Source of the DNA: Anseranas semipalmata
Lineage: Eukaryota > Chordata > Aves > Anseriformes > Anseranatidae
Direction: 5' to 3'
NCBI GenBank assembly: GCA_013399115.1
Contig: VXAA01000931.1
Span: 24,154-88,153 of the forward strand
Length of the DNA: 64,000 nucleotides
Positions 12,633-26,300 of this stretch are shown here, one piece after another (position 1 is the stretch's first letter; each line of letters begins with the position of its first letter). The notes under the pieces are model-generated. The model was not told the origin of the DNA and searched no databases. It was given only the letters and a program-made list of their open reading frames with translations. The position numbers were made by a program, and so were the translations under genes.

Positions 12633-15379
12633 AAAGCAGAAGAAGCGGTGAGTTTTTGTGACAGGCTTTTCCCAAAAATAAATTTCCTTAAAAAGGAAAA
12701 AAAAAAAAAATCAATTTCACAAGGAGCACTGGAAAACATCACTACATACCTGTCGCATGACTGAAAAGCCAACTTCAGTTTCACAAATGATGTTACAAGA
12801 TCATGGCACAAAACCAAAGTGGGCTCCTCATGACACTGGGGCGCAGTTTTGTGCATGGAGATTTGTGGAAAGCAGTGGGATTAGAGGCAATCTACTTTTT
12901 AGAACAAATGCAAGGTAGAAGGCTTTTCTGTGGATTCCAATGCTGTGTGCAGGGCCCTCCGAGTAATGAGCCCATTTGTGAATTGCTTCATTTGTGAAAC
13001 CAGAGGTTGTACGGGTTACGATTTTTTTCTACAAAAAATAACTAAAGCCTCATATTTATGACATTACAATTATCTTTAATCAGACACAATTTTAAAGAGC
13101 TAAACAAATATAGACAGAAACGTACAGTACAAAATAATGCAGCACATCCTAAGAAAGGAGTTAGCAGGTAAAACTACCACAGAGCAATGTGTAATTTACA
13201 AATGTAGAAGAATAAAAAAATAGATGATACTTCACATTAGAAGATATGGAATAAAACTGTCAGTACTTGACATGATTACACAGTCTCTCTACATAATCAA
13301 GCTGTACCTTGACAGTGGAAGTGCAATTGTGACCATTTCTTTTCATTTTGCAGAAAAAATCAAATTCAGGAAACAACTGTGTATTGCTGTATAAAGCTAT
13401 ACTCAAAGGTCCTCACAATCAGTGACATATCAAATCACAGTATTCAGATGCCACTGCAAAGATGGTTTTTAATGACAAATGATTTTCAGGCTGATCATAA
13501 GCATAAAAGGAAAAGCTTTTTACATGGAAGTGATGTGTGTACTTATGGACTGTTTTCATGGCATATGGAAACTATCTGTACAAGGATGCAATTTATAAGC
13601 AAATAGGAAGAAGTGTCATTACAGACAGGACAAACCGTAATGGTTTTAGAAAACGATGAGCAGCAAATGCAAAGAAGGAAAATTTCAATGATTTGACTAT
13701 TGTCTGTACTTGTAAAACAAACATCCTTTCCCCCTCTTCCACTTAATAAGGGAAGAGGGAAAAAAGCAGGATCTTTTTTGCTCTATCTCACCGCAAAAAA
13801 AACACACCTTTTGGTGTCCCTTCTCCATCCAATTTACAGCGAGAGACAATCCCGGTGGCTGTTAGCTACCAGGATGTTGTATGAGACCCGGGTGAGCTCC
13901 CATCACCTCTCTGTTACTCCGGCCAAGCTCCTGTCAGGCCACGCAGGGCACGCATGCTCCGCAGCAGCGCTGGGATCTTTGCTCCTCCTGCCCATCTACG
14001 CTGCAAGTCTGCTGACAGGGGAGGCACCAGGGAAAGGAAGGTGGCCCCATCTCCATCCCTAGCCCGACTGAGGTGTTTTGCGGTGCACAAGCTTCGGTGC
14101 TTAGCTGGGTGGCATCCATTTACACCCACGTCCAGTGGGTGTGCAGCACCCAGAGACTTCACCCCCTCATCTCCATACCACGGCCGCAGATGATTTCAGA
14201 TCCCTGGTGAGCAAGTCCTCTGTCTTCACTGCTGGGCATCCTCTGCACGCACAGCACTCAGCGAGACCTGCTGAGAGCGGTCCTCAAGCCCTCGGCAAAG
14301 CACAGAGAGCTGCAGGTCTGCAGCCGAGGCCTCTGGAGGCTTCTGCAGCCAGGAAAAGTGTTGCCACGGGGCCCTGAGGTTTGCTCTAACTGTGCTCAGG
14401 GGGAAAAGAAAACGTAGCCAGTCTATTTCGGAAACTGGTTTTAATTTTCATGTCAGTATCAAAGAGCTCCGAGCAGCCTTCAGTGAAGTCTCATGCTTCA
14501 GGCAGTGGACAGGACAGATCCTCTTACTATGGCTAGCTGCAGGCTGGAAATAAAGAGCCAACGCCGCTTGAAGTTCAGGAACAAAACATTTACTCTGATA
14601 CCTTGTTCACTGCACCCATCACCACTTATTATCGCACTGTGTAAGTAATCAGTTCCTTGACTGACAGCCCACATCTGAAGTACTGTTTCAACATAAACAG
14701 CACGTATAATGGCTTGGTTTTATACATGTCATCAATCAGTACTTCTTACAGGATGTCCTGTCACAACACAGTAGTGACACCCAGTCAGTCATTTATGTTT
14801 TGGCATCTTTCCTTAATCTGCAAAGGAAATTGCTGTATCTGCAGCTAACAGTTATAAAATCCATGCTGAATAAAGATCCCCTGAAGTTGCATAAGCAAAA
14901 CAGTGCCCCTGAAAGACTGCATTCCTGCAGTGCTCTGGTGTGTTACTCCACAAGGCAGAAGGGAAACGTTAAAGATAATGGGTGAGGTTATTTGCCAGCT
15001 GAATCGGGAGAGTTAGGTCAGTTTTTACTGGGAATACAGCCTGCAGTTGTAGTGAATTATTATCTTTCTATAGGACTGCTCAAATATCATGCATATCTCA
15101 TACCACGGGACTAATGCAGCGAGCCAGTGAGACCCAGTGGGCAGAGTTTGAGACAACCAAAGTTATCAGACGTCAGCTGAGACACTGCCATGATCTGCAC
15201 ATGCTTTTCATCCACAGGAAAAGCAGACAGCGCAGCTGAGCCTGACTTAAATAAGACATTTTTTAAAGCCTACGACAGCTTAGGAAGGAGACATAATTCT
15301 TCATGTCATTAAAATCTTACCTCCTCACTTAACCAAGGAGATGTCATAGTGCTGAAAGAAACCATATAATCCACCTCCA
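12633..15379 (-). other. KIAA1958: KIAA1958 intron between coding exons, 3' part
   Basis: Intronic sequence between the acceptor at 12603 and the LTR insertion. It is AT-rich, with a modestly GC-richer stretch at 13850-14380. No repeat family, RNA gene or alternative exon was recognised. Confidence 0.7.
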
Positions 15380-15393
15380 GTTACCATGGAGAC
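15380..15393. promoter_or_regulatory. intronic X-box-like motif
   Basis: GTTACCATGGAGAC matches 12 of 14 positions of the palindromic RFX consensus GTTRCCNNGGYAAC. It is intronic, and a single match in 64 kb can arise by chance. I have no functional evidence. Confidence 0.2.
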
Positions 15394-15469
15394 ATAAATT
15401 TTACCCAAACACCCTTTTAATATCACCAAACACCACGTTTTCTGCTAATTTCATTACTTTATTCTCTAT

Positions 15470-16032
15470 TGTTGTGGTGACTGACCCTGGCCCGCAGCTA
15501 ATCATCACACAGCCACTTGCTCTCTCTCCCCACGCCCAGCAGGACAGGTAGAAGAGAATAGGAAGAGCAAGAGCAAGAAAATCTGTGAGTTGAGACAAAG
15601 TTGAATAAGTGGAAAAAAGAGGAAAAAAAAAAAAACAAAACACAACACACCCAACAAGTGATGCAAAGGCAATCCACCTCCCACAAGTAGGCCAATGTCC
15701 AGCCAGTCTCTGAGCAATGCCTACCTCCCCCCAGAACCCTCTCGTTGGTCTTTATTACTAGGCATGGTGTGATATGGCATGGAACATCCCCCCTTCGGTC
15801 AGTCTGGTTGAGCCCTCCGGGTTGTGTCCTCTCCCAGCCCCTGTCCCACCCCCAGCCTTGCTGGTTGGGGCACAGAGTGGGAAGAAGGGAAAGCCTCGAC
15901 GCTGTGCAAGTGCTGCTCAGCAGCAGCCAAAACACTGGTCTGTCACTGACAGTATCAGACACAGAGCCAAACCACAGCACTGTACGGGCTGCTGTGAAGA
16001 AAGTTAACGCCACTCCAGCCAGACCCAGCACA
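15470..16032 (-). mobile_element. solo LTR of an avian endogenous retrovirus (ERVL-type family)
   Basis: This is a 563-bp element recognisable as a widespread avian LTR. In minus-strand orientation it starts TGTGCTGGGTCTGGCTGG, passes a 'gttaactttcttcacagcagcc' type block and a 'ggcatattccatgccatatcacac' type U3 block, and ends CACCACAACA. The TG...CA termini are therefore kept. No internal retroviral gene or second LTR adjoins it, so it is a solo LTR. The flanking pentamers (TCTAT and GCTGG) do not match, so the target duplication has decayed or a border has been lost. An A-rich stretch sits inside at about 15618-15645. It lies in the 21-kb intron in the same transcriptional sense as KIAA1958. 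The exact subfamily name needs a repeat-library search. Confidence 0.8.
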
Positions 16033-19000
16033 GCTGGGCCATTTGGATCACCATGAAACTATGGTCCAAAATCAGCATTATCTTGCATCCTTTCCACACA
16101 GCCTTTGACAGGACAAGGAGACCACAAAAATTATTCTCTGGGTGCAGTCTGCAAATGGCTCTTGCTGAATGCTTATAATGAGCTCATCCACTCCACACAT
16201 CTTTTCTTTGCCTACAGGAAATAATGTGAAACAGAATCGAAGCCATTGCCACAGTCTGGATATTTGGCATTGACTGCTTCTGCTCTAGCCACATGGCCTT
16301 GCTATCTTGTCAGAGAAGGAGATTAGGTTGGTGTAATGTCATTTTGTTCGTTAGTAATCCATCCAGACTGATGGATAAAGAAAGACTAAATAAAAAGTAA
16401 TTCAATCATTAAGAACTCAAGACTAAAGGCTCTCTCAGCTGTCATCACAGCGAATTTTTGAAAATACATACTTAATGGTAAGGATCTGACAAGCTGGGAG
16501 AACTGTTGAGGTACACGACTTCACCTCTGGGTTTGGCGATTGAAAGTGAATGGTCTTGTCCTGATACAGGAGTGTTTCCAGCGTAACAGTTCCAAAATGT
16601 TTGCTTGGTCTCACCTTGCTTCATCTTGCAGAGTAGAGATGAAAAGCTCCTCTGGCCAGGGCTTACCCTTTTGGGTATTTTTTCAGTGGTCCTTCTGGAG
16701 ACTACTGAAAACACAGGTGGAGATCTACATTAGTCCCCTGACCACTGTGAACATAAACCTATTTGCTCTCAGGCATCCATTGCTCACATTATCACGAACT
16801 CTTCAGTATGCATGGGTTCAAAAACTGGGTGAAAGCACAGAAAAAAATTAGAGTGCTCCTCAATGCAAGACAATATTTCTAAATCAGAAAGGCCCTGAGC
16901 TGCAAATTGCTGGAGGATGGGAGAGTGTGGAGGTATCATATATGCTTGTACTTTTCTTATAGTCTTACTTAGGTGTCTGTTGTTAGAGTCTAGGGAAGAC
17001 AGACGCCTTCATACTATGGTCTAATCATCTTGGCTAGTGAAATCATTTGAACCGACCAACCAAAAATTATTGTTACCATTGCTTTACCAAAACAAGCTAC
17101 CCTTAATGCCTTTTCCTTGTAATAACACAACCTTTGGAGTTGGTAGTGCTGTTCCCTGTTTTACAGATCAGGAGCAGAACCTTAAAAAATGAGCTGACTT
17201 GGAGATGCATCTCCTGAGGTCCTGTCCCACAGCTGCACCACTACACAAAGGGTCTGATCCAAGCACCTGTAATTCGTACCTGATCCCATATCAGAATTTC
17301 ATTTCCAAGACAACTAGAACATGCCAGAAAAAGGCTGTAAATCCCCCCCTATTATGGGATTGGGGTAAACTCCCAACTACGAGTTTGACCAACTGCCTGA
17401 GTAATTTAAATGTCCCAAAGAGATAAAGTGACTTGGCAGAGATCACACAGATGACCGAGTGGGAGCTGAGTGTCCCTGGCTAGCCCATAACCATGAGATG
17501 ATCCTTCCCACAAAGCAACAGCTGTAGTCTGATCTTCTCATAATCTGATCTTAATGCAGCCAAGACTTAACATTATCAGCTGAGTTATCAAACTCGGGGT
17601 TGTTTTTATTTCAGCTCACACATACAGACACATTTGTACTCACCAGTTCTCACTGAGGAGGACATAACCTCCTCTGTAATCATGTATGGTAGGGGAAAAG
17701 CATTTGCTTTTGTCTTTCATGTCAGACTGATGCAGATTGTTAATGTTCAGAGAGGGTTTATAACGTTAGTGGGAGTCATGAGCCTGAGCACACAGCCTCA
17801 AATTCTGCTTAAGGAAGTCAACAAGATCTCCAGTAGTGTAGGTTTTTTGGATAGCAACCAAACTACCAGCCAGCATCTCCTCTGCCTCATCTGTGCTCTG
17901 ACTAGAAGAATCTTCCTGAGGAAGACCCACTTCCACCAAAATGCTTTCATTCAAGGGAAAAAGCCCATCGCACGCAGGATGCCATGTATCTCCGTGGTGG
18001 AGCTAAGTGCTCTCTCCCCAAGCACCAGCACTTTGCAGGTTAGCTCCTGTCCCTACTCTGCAATTATCGAAAAGCAGTGGTACCTGATCCATGGGCCGCG
18101 GCCACAGGCAGCCCACTGAAATGATTAATGCAAACCACAGCCTGCTCCTACCTGTCTTTTCTTCTGTCTTTTCTTCTACCTTTCAAGAAGGTATCGGCAG
18201 GCAGATGAAGTCCTCAAGTCAACGACCACGGTGGGCAGCAGTTGCGCCGTTGTGCAAAGCAGGTCCACCAAGTCACAGGGCAGGAGAGGCTGGGGACCTC
18301 CCGACAAACGCGTGCTCCTGCACGCCGTGCCGCAGCTCGCCTGCCAGGAGAGGCTGAATGCCACCGTCCCAACACGGCAGGCGTGCGCTGCTAACAGCCA
18401 GCACGCAGCCAAGGCCCGCCACCAAGCATTTGCCATCTTTCCGCACGCAAAATGGCCGGCCGGCTTTCGCCCTGTAACGGGAATAACCAACGGCACACCA
18501 TCCTCCCGTCCCAGCACTGAACAGAGGGGGTGAGGGTAAGAGCTGGAGGTGTCCCCAGTAGAGGTGCCCCTGAGCACTCCCAGAACCGCTCTGAGACTGA
18601 GGCAGGGACAGCTGAGCACTTGGAGAATGATATTTCTGGCATTTTTAGTATCTGGTACGGACTAACTCTGTCGGGGCATCTCCTACACCCATGCAGTAGT
18701 TAAAGGCTTAGGTCAAAAATATGTGTGTTTTAATGTAATTATTTCATATCCAACAATAACTGTTTCTTTAGAAAGTCCTAAGGCCAAATAAAGTGCACTT
18801 CCTGTGCCACAATATATCATATTTGTATAAGCTTAGGGTTGGTGAGTCAGAGTCAAAAGAGGGGGGAAAAACCCTGTGACTGCCTGGAGACTTTCATCAG
18901 GCTTGACATCTAACAGCTTCTGAGCTCTGCAGGATCAAAGGATTAACTTGTTAGCTGCAGATTACTGAAGCCAGAGAATGTATTCCTGCACTTTTTCTTG

Positions 19001-20436
19001 AATTTCTGCCCTACCCATCTGATGTTGCTACTAAATTCTCCTTAACAATTAAAGTTCCCTATTTCCACTACATTAAGTCAAACCCCATGCAGTTTAACAT
19101 TTTCAGCAAATGCTTTCATTAGCATGTAAAATCTCTAGTATGGTACAAAATTCTTAATTAAAATCCACTTATAAAAGATGTTAGATTTTCTGGCCAAAAC
19201 AAATTATGCTTCTATTCAGTTAACCTCTTCCCAGCAAAATTATCAGTGAAATATTTTATGATTCTAAAATTAAGAACCCTCAAAGAAAAAAAGAACACAG
19301 ATTCCAAGCAAATGAGCATGGGGATATTTATAAATTGGCATCTCCATGAAGTAAGAGTCACTAAAATAAACTTTAGCCATCTGTACATTTTTTGCAAGGT
19401 ACAGAATGGTCTCATAAATTGATGCTCACTCAGATGCTAGTGCTGGTTTTCAGTTTGCACTCATTTTCACTACTTTCTCACCACAACAGCCTGAAAAGAT
19501 GCAAGGTGCAAAGTCAACAATAAAACTCCCATCAATATTAATGGGACTACTACATCATCCTCAAATGCCAGAAAATTTGGAGCCATGACAAGGGATTAAG
19601 AATTTATGTCCTCCTATGACTGATTGGATCAATCTTTTACGCAGCAGATACTAGCAATGACTAATGAACGCTGCAAATCAGCAGTGCTCCAGGGACTTTC
19701 GATTTGTACGAGGCAGCCCCCTTCTCTACTGTAATGTGACATCTTCTGAGCTATTTCAACACAATGGTTCTAAAAATGCATTTTCTACATCTAAAATGTT
19801 TTAATTTGTCCTAGGTGTGATCTTCACTTCTAGTTGGTTTCGGATTTGTCAGGACTAGTGGAAAAGATAAAGTGTTGCATTCTTGTTTAACTTCAAGTTT
19901 CACTTCTGCTGCTGAACACTTAGAGTGGTATTTATGGGGCATGGGGTTGTATAGTTTCCTACCTTCTTTCAAAGCTGTCCTGCGAAGCACTGGTGTGAAC
20001 AGCTGCAATGCAAAATGGGATGTGTTTCCTCTGCATCCCAACAGTGGGGCTTCATGTTTATCCAGATCCACTTAATTTTTCAGACTCCATTTAGGAGGAA
20101 CAAATACACCAACTCCAGCTCTGCCAGTTTTGCCAAATACATGCAGCATTTTCACAGCAAGAAACTGCAGCTGCTCCCTGAGGCACAGCCAGGAGAACAG
20201 CAGAAGCAGAAGATCTTTGGTAAGAGCACTGGAGAAACCACACAGCTCGTACTTAGGGGATGTCCAGGCGAAAGGTCTCAGAGCTGGACTGGGGTCTGCC
20301 ACGTTAGCTGCCCTGTTCCAGATTGGTCACCTGGATTATAACCACACCTGGAACAGCTCCAGGTTCACCTGTCCTGTCTCATTCGTCTCTTATTTCCACA
20401 TTACGTATTACCTTTACAGGCGCTTTTTAAATACAT
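16033..20436 (-). other. KIAA1958: KIAA1958 intron, unique sequence
   Basis: AT-rich intronic DNA with one GC-richer patch at about 18200-18560. Apart from a MIR-like relic near 17.4 kb, no repeat, RNA gene or exon is recognisable. The frames here, such as 17634-18119, lack any family signature. Confidence 0.6.
17399..17470 (-). repeat. MIR/L2-like ancient SINE relic
   Basis: The plus strand reads like the reverse of a MIR-type 3' half: 'agagataaagtgacttggcagagatcacacag', close to the usual reversed block of tTAAgTgACTTgccCAaGgTCACACAG. A related stretch, 'gttttacagatcaggagcag', lies at about 17157-17178. It resembles the next reversed MIR block, so the copy may be split. It is heavily diverged, and the assignment is by eye. 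Confidence 0.35.
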
Positions 20437-20474
20437 GTCCCTTCCAATCCAAACCAATCTATGATTCTATGAGT
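20437..20474 (+). mobile_element. CR1 3' tail remnant
   Basis: CCTTCCAATCCAAACCAATC followed by two TATGATTCTATGA-like units is the characteristic 3' end of CR1 with its short terminal repeats. Sequence upstream is not clearly CR1, so only about 40 bp of a severely 5'-truncated copy can be supported. Confidence 0.7.
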
Positions 20475-23085
20475 TTTCAATACAGCTAGCCTAAAACCAT
20501 TAGAAAACATCTAAAGAAGTGTGAAATCCCTTCCCTTTCAGAATAACTGGCTAAATTTTCTTCAGCTATGTTCACTTCTAACACATAATTGCTCCCCTTT
20601 CAGAGCTCAAGCTAAAAAATTCAGACAGATTGGTGAAACTGAAGTGTTGTTAAAGTTGGTAAGTGGCAAAATGTGACGCACAATGTGAAGCAAATGCCAG
20701 TTTTATGTTGAGAATGTACCTTCGCATTCAGCTGTATAATCTTCTAATAATTTCCTACCAAAACTGCTAACTCCACTGAGAAGACTTGAAGTACTGATTT
20801 CAATTTAGGGCTAAGGACAAAAGCTGTCTTTTTGCCAAAGATTTTCTTCAGGTTAAATATTTAACTCTGAAGAACATACTTCATTTTACCCAGGACTTTT
20901 TAGCAACACAGTGAAATGTTGCCCTTTCAAAACATGTTATTTACTGCACGATCTGTGGCAGAAGGAAATAAAGGAGTACATCAACAATTGTCAAACGTAA
21001 CCAGAGAACTGGAAGCTGGATGAGGCACTGCAGAAGCGAAGCGCTCATTTTCCAAACAGACCTGGCCTGCTTGCCACCAGTCCATAAAGCATCCCCAGTT
21101 CAACAAAGCATATAGTAAGTGCTTCCTGCGTTGTGGACCTTATTTAAGTATATGCCTATACAGAAATGTAGAGATCAGCTAGACTAAGCCATTATTTGTT
21201 TAGATAGCAGAAGAGGGGCATGACTGAACAATGGTTGTATGTGTAAGATTCAAAAGTTGCTACGAGAAAAAAACAAGAAGAAAAATTCAAAGTGAGGAAA
21301 GAAAACATAAAGATCTGAGAAGCACCTCCTTGACTGGATGAAGCTTATTATTTAAAAATTAATGAAGCACTAGGGGAAAAATACACCAAAAAAAATGCCA
21401 AAAAGCCCATTTCTTGTATGAAAAACAGGGCTCTACATTTTCCATAAGGTTTTCACCTTTATTTGCTCGTACAGAGAATGCTGGAGTTACATGCACAAAT
21501 GGACCTTACGATCACCAAGCCAGTAATCCAACTAGTGGGCTGGCTTGCACAAAACCACAGGTACCAAACTATATGGTGTTTTGGAAAATTTGGCCCAGTG
21601 GAATTTTGTGCTACAACAATCTCTAAGTTGAGGTGTTTCTATTCATTACAGACCCTGTACAACAGCATTATAGCACTACTTATATTAGGAGACCTCTGGG
21701 GCCAGTCATTTTTGTCTAAGGCTTGTGTCTGCACCAACAGTAACGTGAAGAAGGAACCCTAATGCAGTGCCTGCTTGTGCAACCAACAGGACGACGTGCT
21801 TACACCGCGCAGAGTCACGGCTGCTGAAGGCGCTTCCTCTCAGCCTCTGTACTCCTATGGGCCAAACCTGCAAATAACAGTCTGACTCCCAGGGTCCTGT
21901 CTGCAGTTGCAAGCCCTGTGGAAGAAGAATGGGAAACAAGACACAAACACGTATCCCTTTACAGATCAGTCTTCTCTTTGCATACTACCCTACCTCACCA
22001 CAGGCTTACCGAGTTCTCAGCTACAGCCTACCAACAGTTTTAATGCCATTGCATGCAAGAGCTCACTTTAATAAGCATAACCGAGAAAGCACTGCAAGAG
22101 GTCTCAAAGGGATGAGCCATGGCTATGAAGTTTGCCCGCTTTTGATTCACTCCAGACAGCAGCTGAGATGCAGAGTTGGGAAATATGGGTGGGAAATGAA
22201 GATGAGGGGGAGAGAAGGGAGAATCGGAACAAAGAGATGTGAAAAAAAGAGCAACAGTGAAGAGAGAGATGAAAAACAGATGAGGATCCTCTGAAATCTA
22301 ACTGTATATCACTGTTTTGGAATGAGGCAGTCTAACTGGGGCAATGAGCAGTGAAACAAAGAAAGGGAGTATGTAATAAATATTTTATTACATTAATCAT
22401 AATAGACTGCACTTTACTCTTGGCCAAAATGTATTCTTAAATCAAGTTTAGAATGTGACGGCAGTTTCAGACTTAAGAGCATGAGGCCCACATGACTGTA
22501 ATTAACGTAATAAATCTTGCTGTGGAGCTCTCTACACAGGCTGACAGCGCTTAGTTGATATATTGCTTATTAGAGACTGCAGACATTTCCCCCTCTGTTT
22601 TATTAAACTGCCATTGGTAGTGAATCAAAAGGTACCCTTTCCTGTTCTGGCTGAACCATCTGCTGCAGATGTAGCAGGGAGCACATGCAGGGAGCCAGCA
22701 CCACTGACTTTTGGTAACACAGAACGCAGCATCCTGAAGAATTGCATTTCAGTACCTTTTATCCCAACACCATCTTATGTTTAGCGAAGTACTCACTCGA
22801 ATTGCCTGTTACAGAGCTCGCAGCTGTATTTCTGAAATTCTGGTTGGTGAAGTTACCCAATGACACAATTTGCTTTTACCTTTCTGCACTGTATATTCTG
22901 CAGTGTGAGTACAGCAAGCTGTGAAGGGCACGAACTCTGTGAAGAGCTCACAATTTACAACCTCGCGTAACTAGTTTCAGAGCACGCTTTTAACGCACGT
23001 ATTTTCTTTGTCTTCACTGGGTCAGAGAGCAGAATTTAAGGACCGGCTCTCCACGCAATTCTCCAGAAAGGACGAAGAGCAACAC
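20475..23085 (-). other. KIAA1958: KIAA1958 intron, unique sequence
   Basis: AT-rich intronic sequence without a recognisable exon, RNA gene or repeat family. Open frames such as 21929-22294 have no family similarity known to me. Confidence 0.6.
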
Positions 23086-23350
23086 TTAAAGCAAAGCAGT
23101 TCCTAAGGCGAATGTTTTGGCCCGCTTTGCCATCTCGACCCTGTGTGACAGTCCTCTCCTCCTCGCTCCATCAGGAAGGGGAGGAAGCTCCGAGGTGTCG
23201 GGCTCCTGCGGGCTTGGCGGGGACCGAGCGCTGGGCCGAGGGCAGAGAGGCGAACACGTCCCAGCAGAGGGAAAGGCCACGGACCCGGGAGGGAGCCAGG
23301 CTCCGCTGGTCTGCCGCTGGTGGCACGGCTTGTTAATGCCCGTCCTCGAA
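23086..23350. other. GC/CpG-rich intronic patch
   Basis: A sharp rise in G+C and CpG over about 260 bp, in the middle of AT-rich intron. It carries open frames on both strands without known domains. It could be an intronic regulatory element, an alternative first exon, or a remnant of older CpG-rich DNA. No splice-site pair is convincing enough to call an exon. Confidence 0.3.
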
Positions 23351-26300
23351 CACGTGCTTCAACTTACTTCATCGGGGTCTAATTGAATGGGTTTGTAGTC
23401 ACAGTTTGCAGCTCTGTTTGAACAAAGTCTGCTTAAATAAATTGAGGGCTTTCAAATTTTTCCTAGCTACGTGCGCGCACGCAAAGCATACACACACATA
23501 TGCACCCCTTTGCTGCTCAGAATATCGTTATTATCTCTATTCTGTAATTACATTGTCAAAATTTTCCTGCCTGGATTGTACTGTTATTTCCATAAAAATA
23601 ATTTGTTCTTCTATGCGGCATATGAACAATCAGTTTCCCTGCTACTGAATGAATTCATACCAAAAATGACACAAACTCATTCATGCAGGAGGTGATATGG
23701 AGTGTAACTTAATGAATGTAATTATGGTTGTACAGTATACACACATATATATGGCTATTTTATTATGCACTAGCACAATAAACAGTCTGATGTATTTAAG
23801 AACTATGCAATTGAATGGTGAAGGGACAAGGTATTTGTCAACGAGTTTTCTGAGGACTATCTGAAATCAGGGGAGGCAAAACACAGGCAAAAAGGCACCT
23901 CTTTCTACAGAAAGAAGAAAGAAGTGGAAATACACGAGCAAAAAGCAAAGCATGTAGCAGCACACAAGCAAGAATGCTGAGCTGTGAAGCCTAGAATAAT
24001 TTTCATGCCTGTTGATTTGTTTTCTTGGAGGTATGGTCACTAACAGACACCAAGTCCCAAACAACTGGCAGTGCTCCATTTCTTAAGAGTCAATGACAGA
24101 AGAAAATCGCCTTAACCTGGGACATCCACATGACTGAAGGACAGAGCTCACCACACGCAGAAGACTGGTCCAAGTCACGGGCAGGATGAAATTACTCACA
24201 TACAAAATACCCACGCTTCTGTCCTCCTTCATACAGGTATCCTTGAGCAGCCACTGCACTAAAGCAGAGATTAGGCAAATATCCAGTTAGGACAGGGGTC
24301 AGAGCAAACAGAAAAATGAAGCAAGCTACTCAGAGATCAGAGATGAACGTCCTTATCTCTCACAGGCAGTATCTCTGGGTACCGTTATGTCCTGCTTAAA
24401 ATAGCTCAGCAATGCAGCACATTCAGATTTTGGCCTGGGGTGATGTGACCAGGGTCAGATTATCTCTGAATCATTTTTTTTCTTCTCTGAACAAAACAGA
24501 AGGTCAGCTTTTTTTCTTTCTATTTCCAAGGACAAATTAGCAAATAGGTGACTCAGTATTATTAATCCATGGTTGTATGCTTTCAAACGTTGTTTTCATC
24601 TTGAAGATCTTGCTAATGAAAAGCAACAGCAGACCACAGTGTCACTGCCAGCCTAAATACACCCTTAGTTTAACCCACAGCAACACATACAGTCCTTCTG
24701 TGTGTCTATGTGTGCATTGACTGTTACTGAAGTCAATGGGAGCAACAGGTGTATGTTAGAAGTAAGATGCAGCCAATGCACTTTGTGGTGAAGGTATAAT
24801 TAAGCACATAACATAAAGCTTTCATCTGCAGTCCAGCACACTCACTGCCAACAGCACTGCATGTGTACATAGAAGCTTTAGGGAAAGAAAACAGGGCACG
24901 GCTGGGTAACCAGTACACAGGTAACAGCCCAAAGGCAATCTGCAGTCAGTCTGGGGCCATGTGACATTCAACTTATGCAGATCATTAGTGGGTTTCTGCA
25001 AAGTTGGGGTCTCAGCCTGAAACTTAAATTTGCTTGAGTAGGTGGGAGCCTGAGCCTTTGCTCTGTAACATTTGCTCTTTTGCGCCTGGTCCCTGGGAAC
25101 AGGCTGGCTCCCCTCTGGGGACGCATCACCTGGGTGCTGAGCTCCCTTCTCAGCAGCGATCGCCTCTGCTTCATCGCGCAAAGACAGCACCACGTCTTTG
25201 AGATAGGTTTGCCATATGCTTTTCCCTGAAAGTGAATACAACCCCGTTACCGCAACATAGAGCAAGTGTATTTCCATAGGTTCGTAGTGTAGCTTGCAGG
25301 GAAACACTGCATTTATTTACTTACTGAAAATGTCCACATAAAATCATTAAAGGGTAACAGAGCACTGAGCAGGTAGCCAGCCAAGCTGCTTTTGCACAAG
25401 ACTCCGCAGGTGCTTTCACTGTGGTCCCAAGGGCACTCCTTTGCCCCCTGTACTGCACATAGCTCTTCCTTACCTGCAGGCTGCGATCATTTCACTGACG
25501 CTGCCTACTTCTGCACACAAGTGGGTTTGGAAGATAGAAGACGTGACACCAGGATTCAGGGAAACATCTTCAGACAGCAAAACACCCGGGATATGCTCAA
25601 CTCCCTTAAAAACTGCCTTGACCCAGTACAGTGGTTATAGTGGTGATCAGGTGAGTGTGTACATCAAACGAGCAAGCCTTAGCATCCCTGAAGCAACTGA
25701 CAGTACTACCACAAATTCCAAGAGCAGCAACAGTAGATGCATGAGTAGGGAGCACTCTGCCTTCAGGGAAAGAGTTGGAAAGGTTTGGTGCTGCATCTCC
25801 AGGTATGCCCACGATGGGAGACACTGGGCATGGTGGCTTCGGGCTGTGCTCTACCAGCACTGCTGTTACATGATTTGGAAATGCCATCGGTATGAACCAG
25901 ACTGAACCTACAAAAAGGATATAAACTTACAGCAGCACTTTGCACGTACGGTCTACTATTCAGTTTGATTCCCCTCAGCTTTATGTTAAGGATATCTCAT
26001 ATTATCGAAAAATGGTCCTCCCTGTGGCTTGCACAGAAACACCAAGACCGATATTACTATGTTATTAACCAAGCTTCGAAACAAAGATAGATGGCACAAA
26101 AATATTTAAATTCTTTTAAAGTTCATTTTTAAATGAACTTGTGACCTATTGCAGAGGATTAGATACATACGGAGTTATCAAATAGCAAGTTACATTCATT
26201 AACATCTAACAAATACAAAAACAGTAACAGGTGAAGAGATGTCAATTCCCATAGGCAGGCCAGAATATATGCCAGAAATGCCTCACTGAAAAAAACAAAA

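Noticed and set aside
11557..12675. Terminal exon as part of KCTD1, which carries a related Crypton-derived domain
   Set aside because: The frame ends in a stop with no BTB domain following. It also splices in phase to an upstream exon whose N-terminus I recognise as KIAA1958.
12603..12675. Start of the terminal-exon protein at the ATG at 12675
   Set aside because: These 25 codons lie upstream of a strong splice acceptor and encode polypyrimidine-tract residues (Leu/Phe-rich), so they are intronic.
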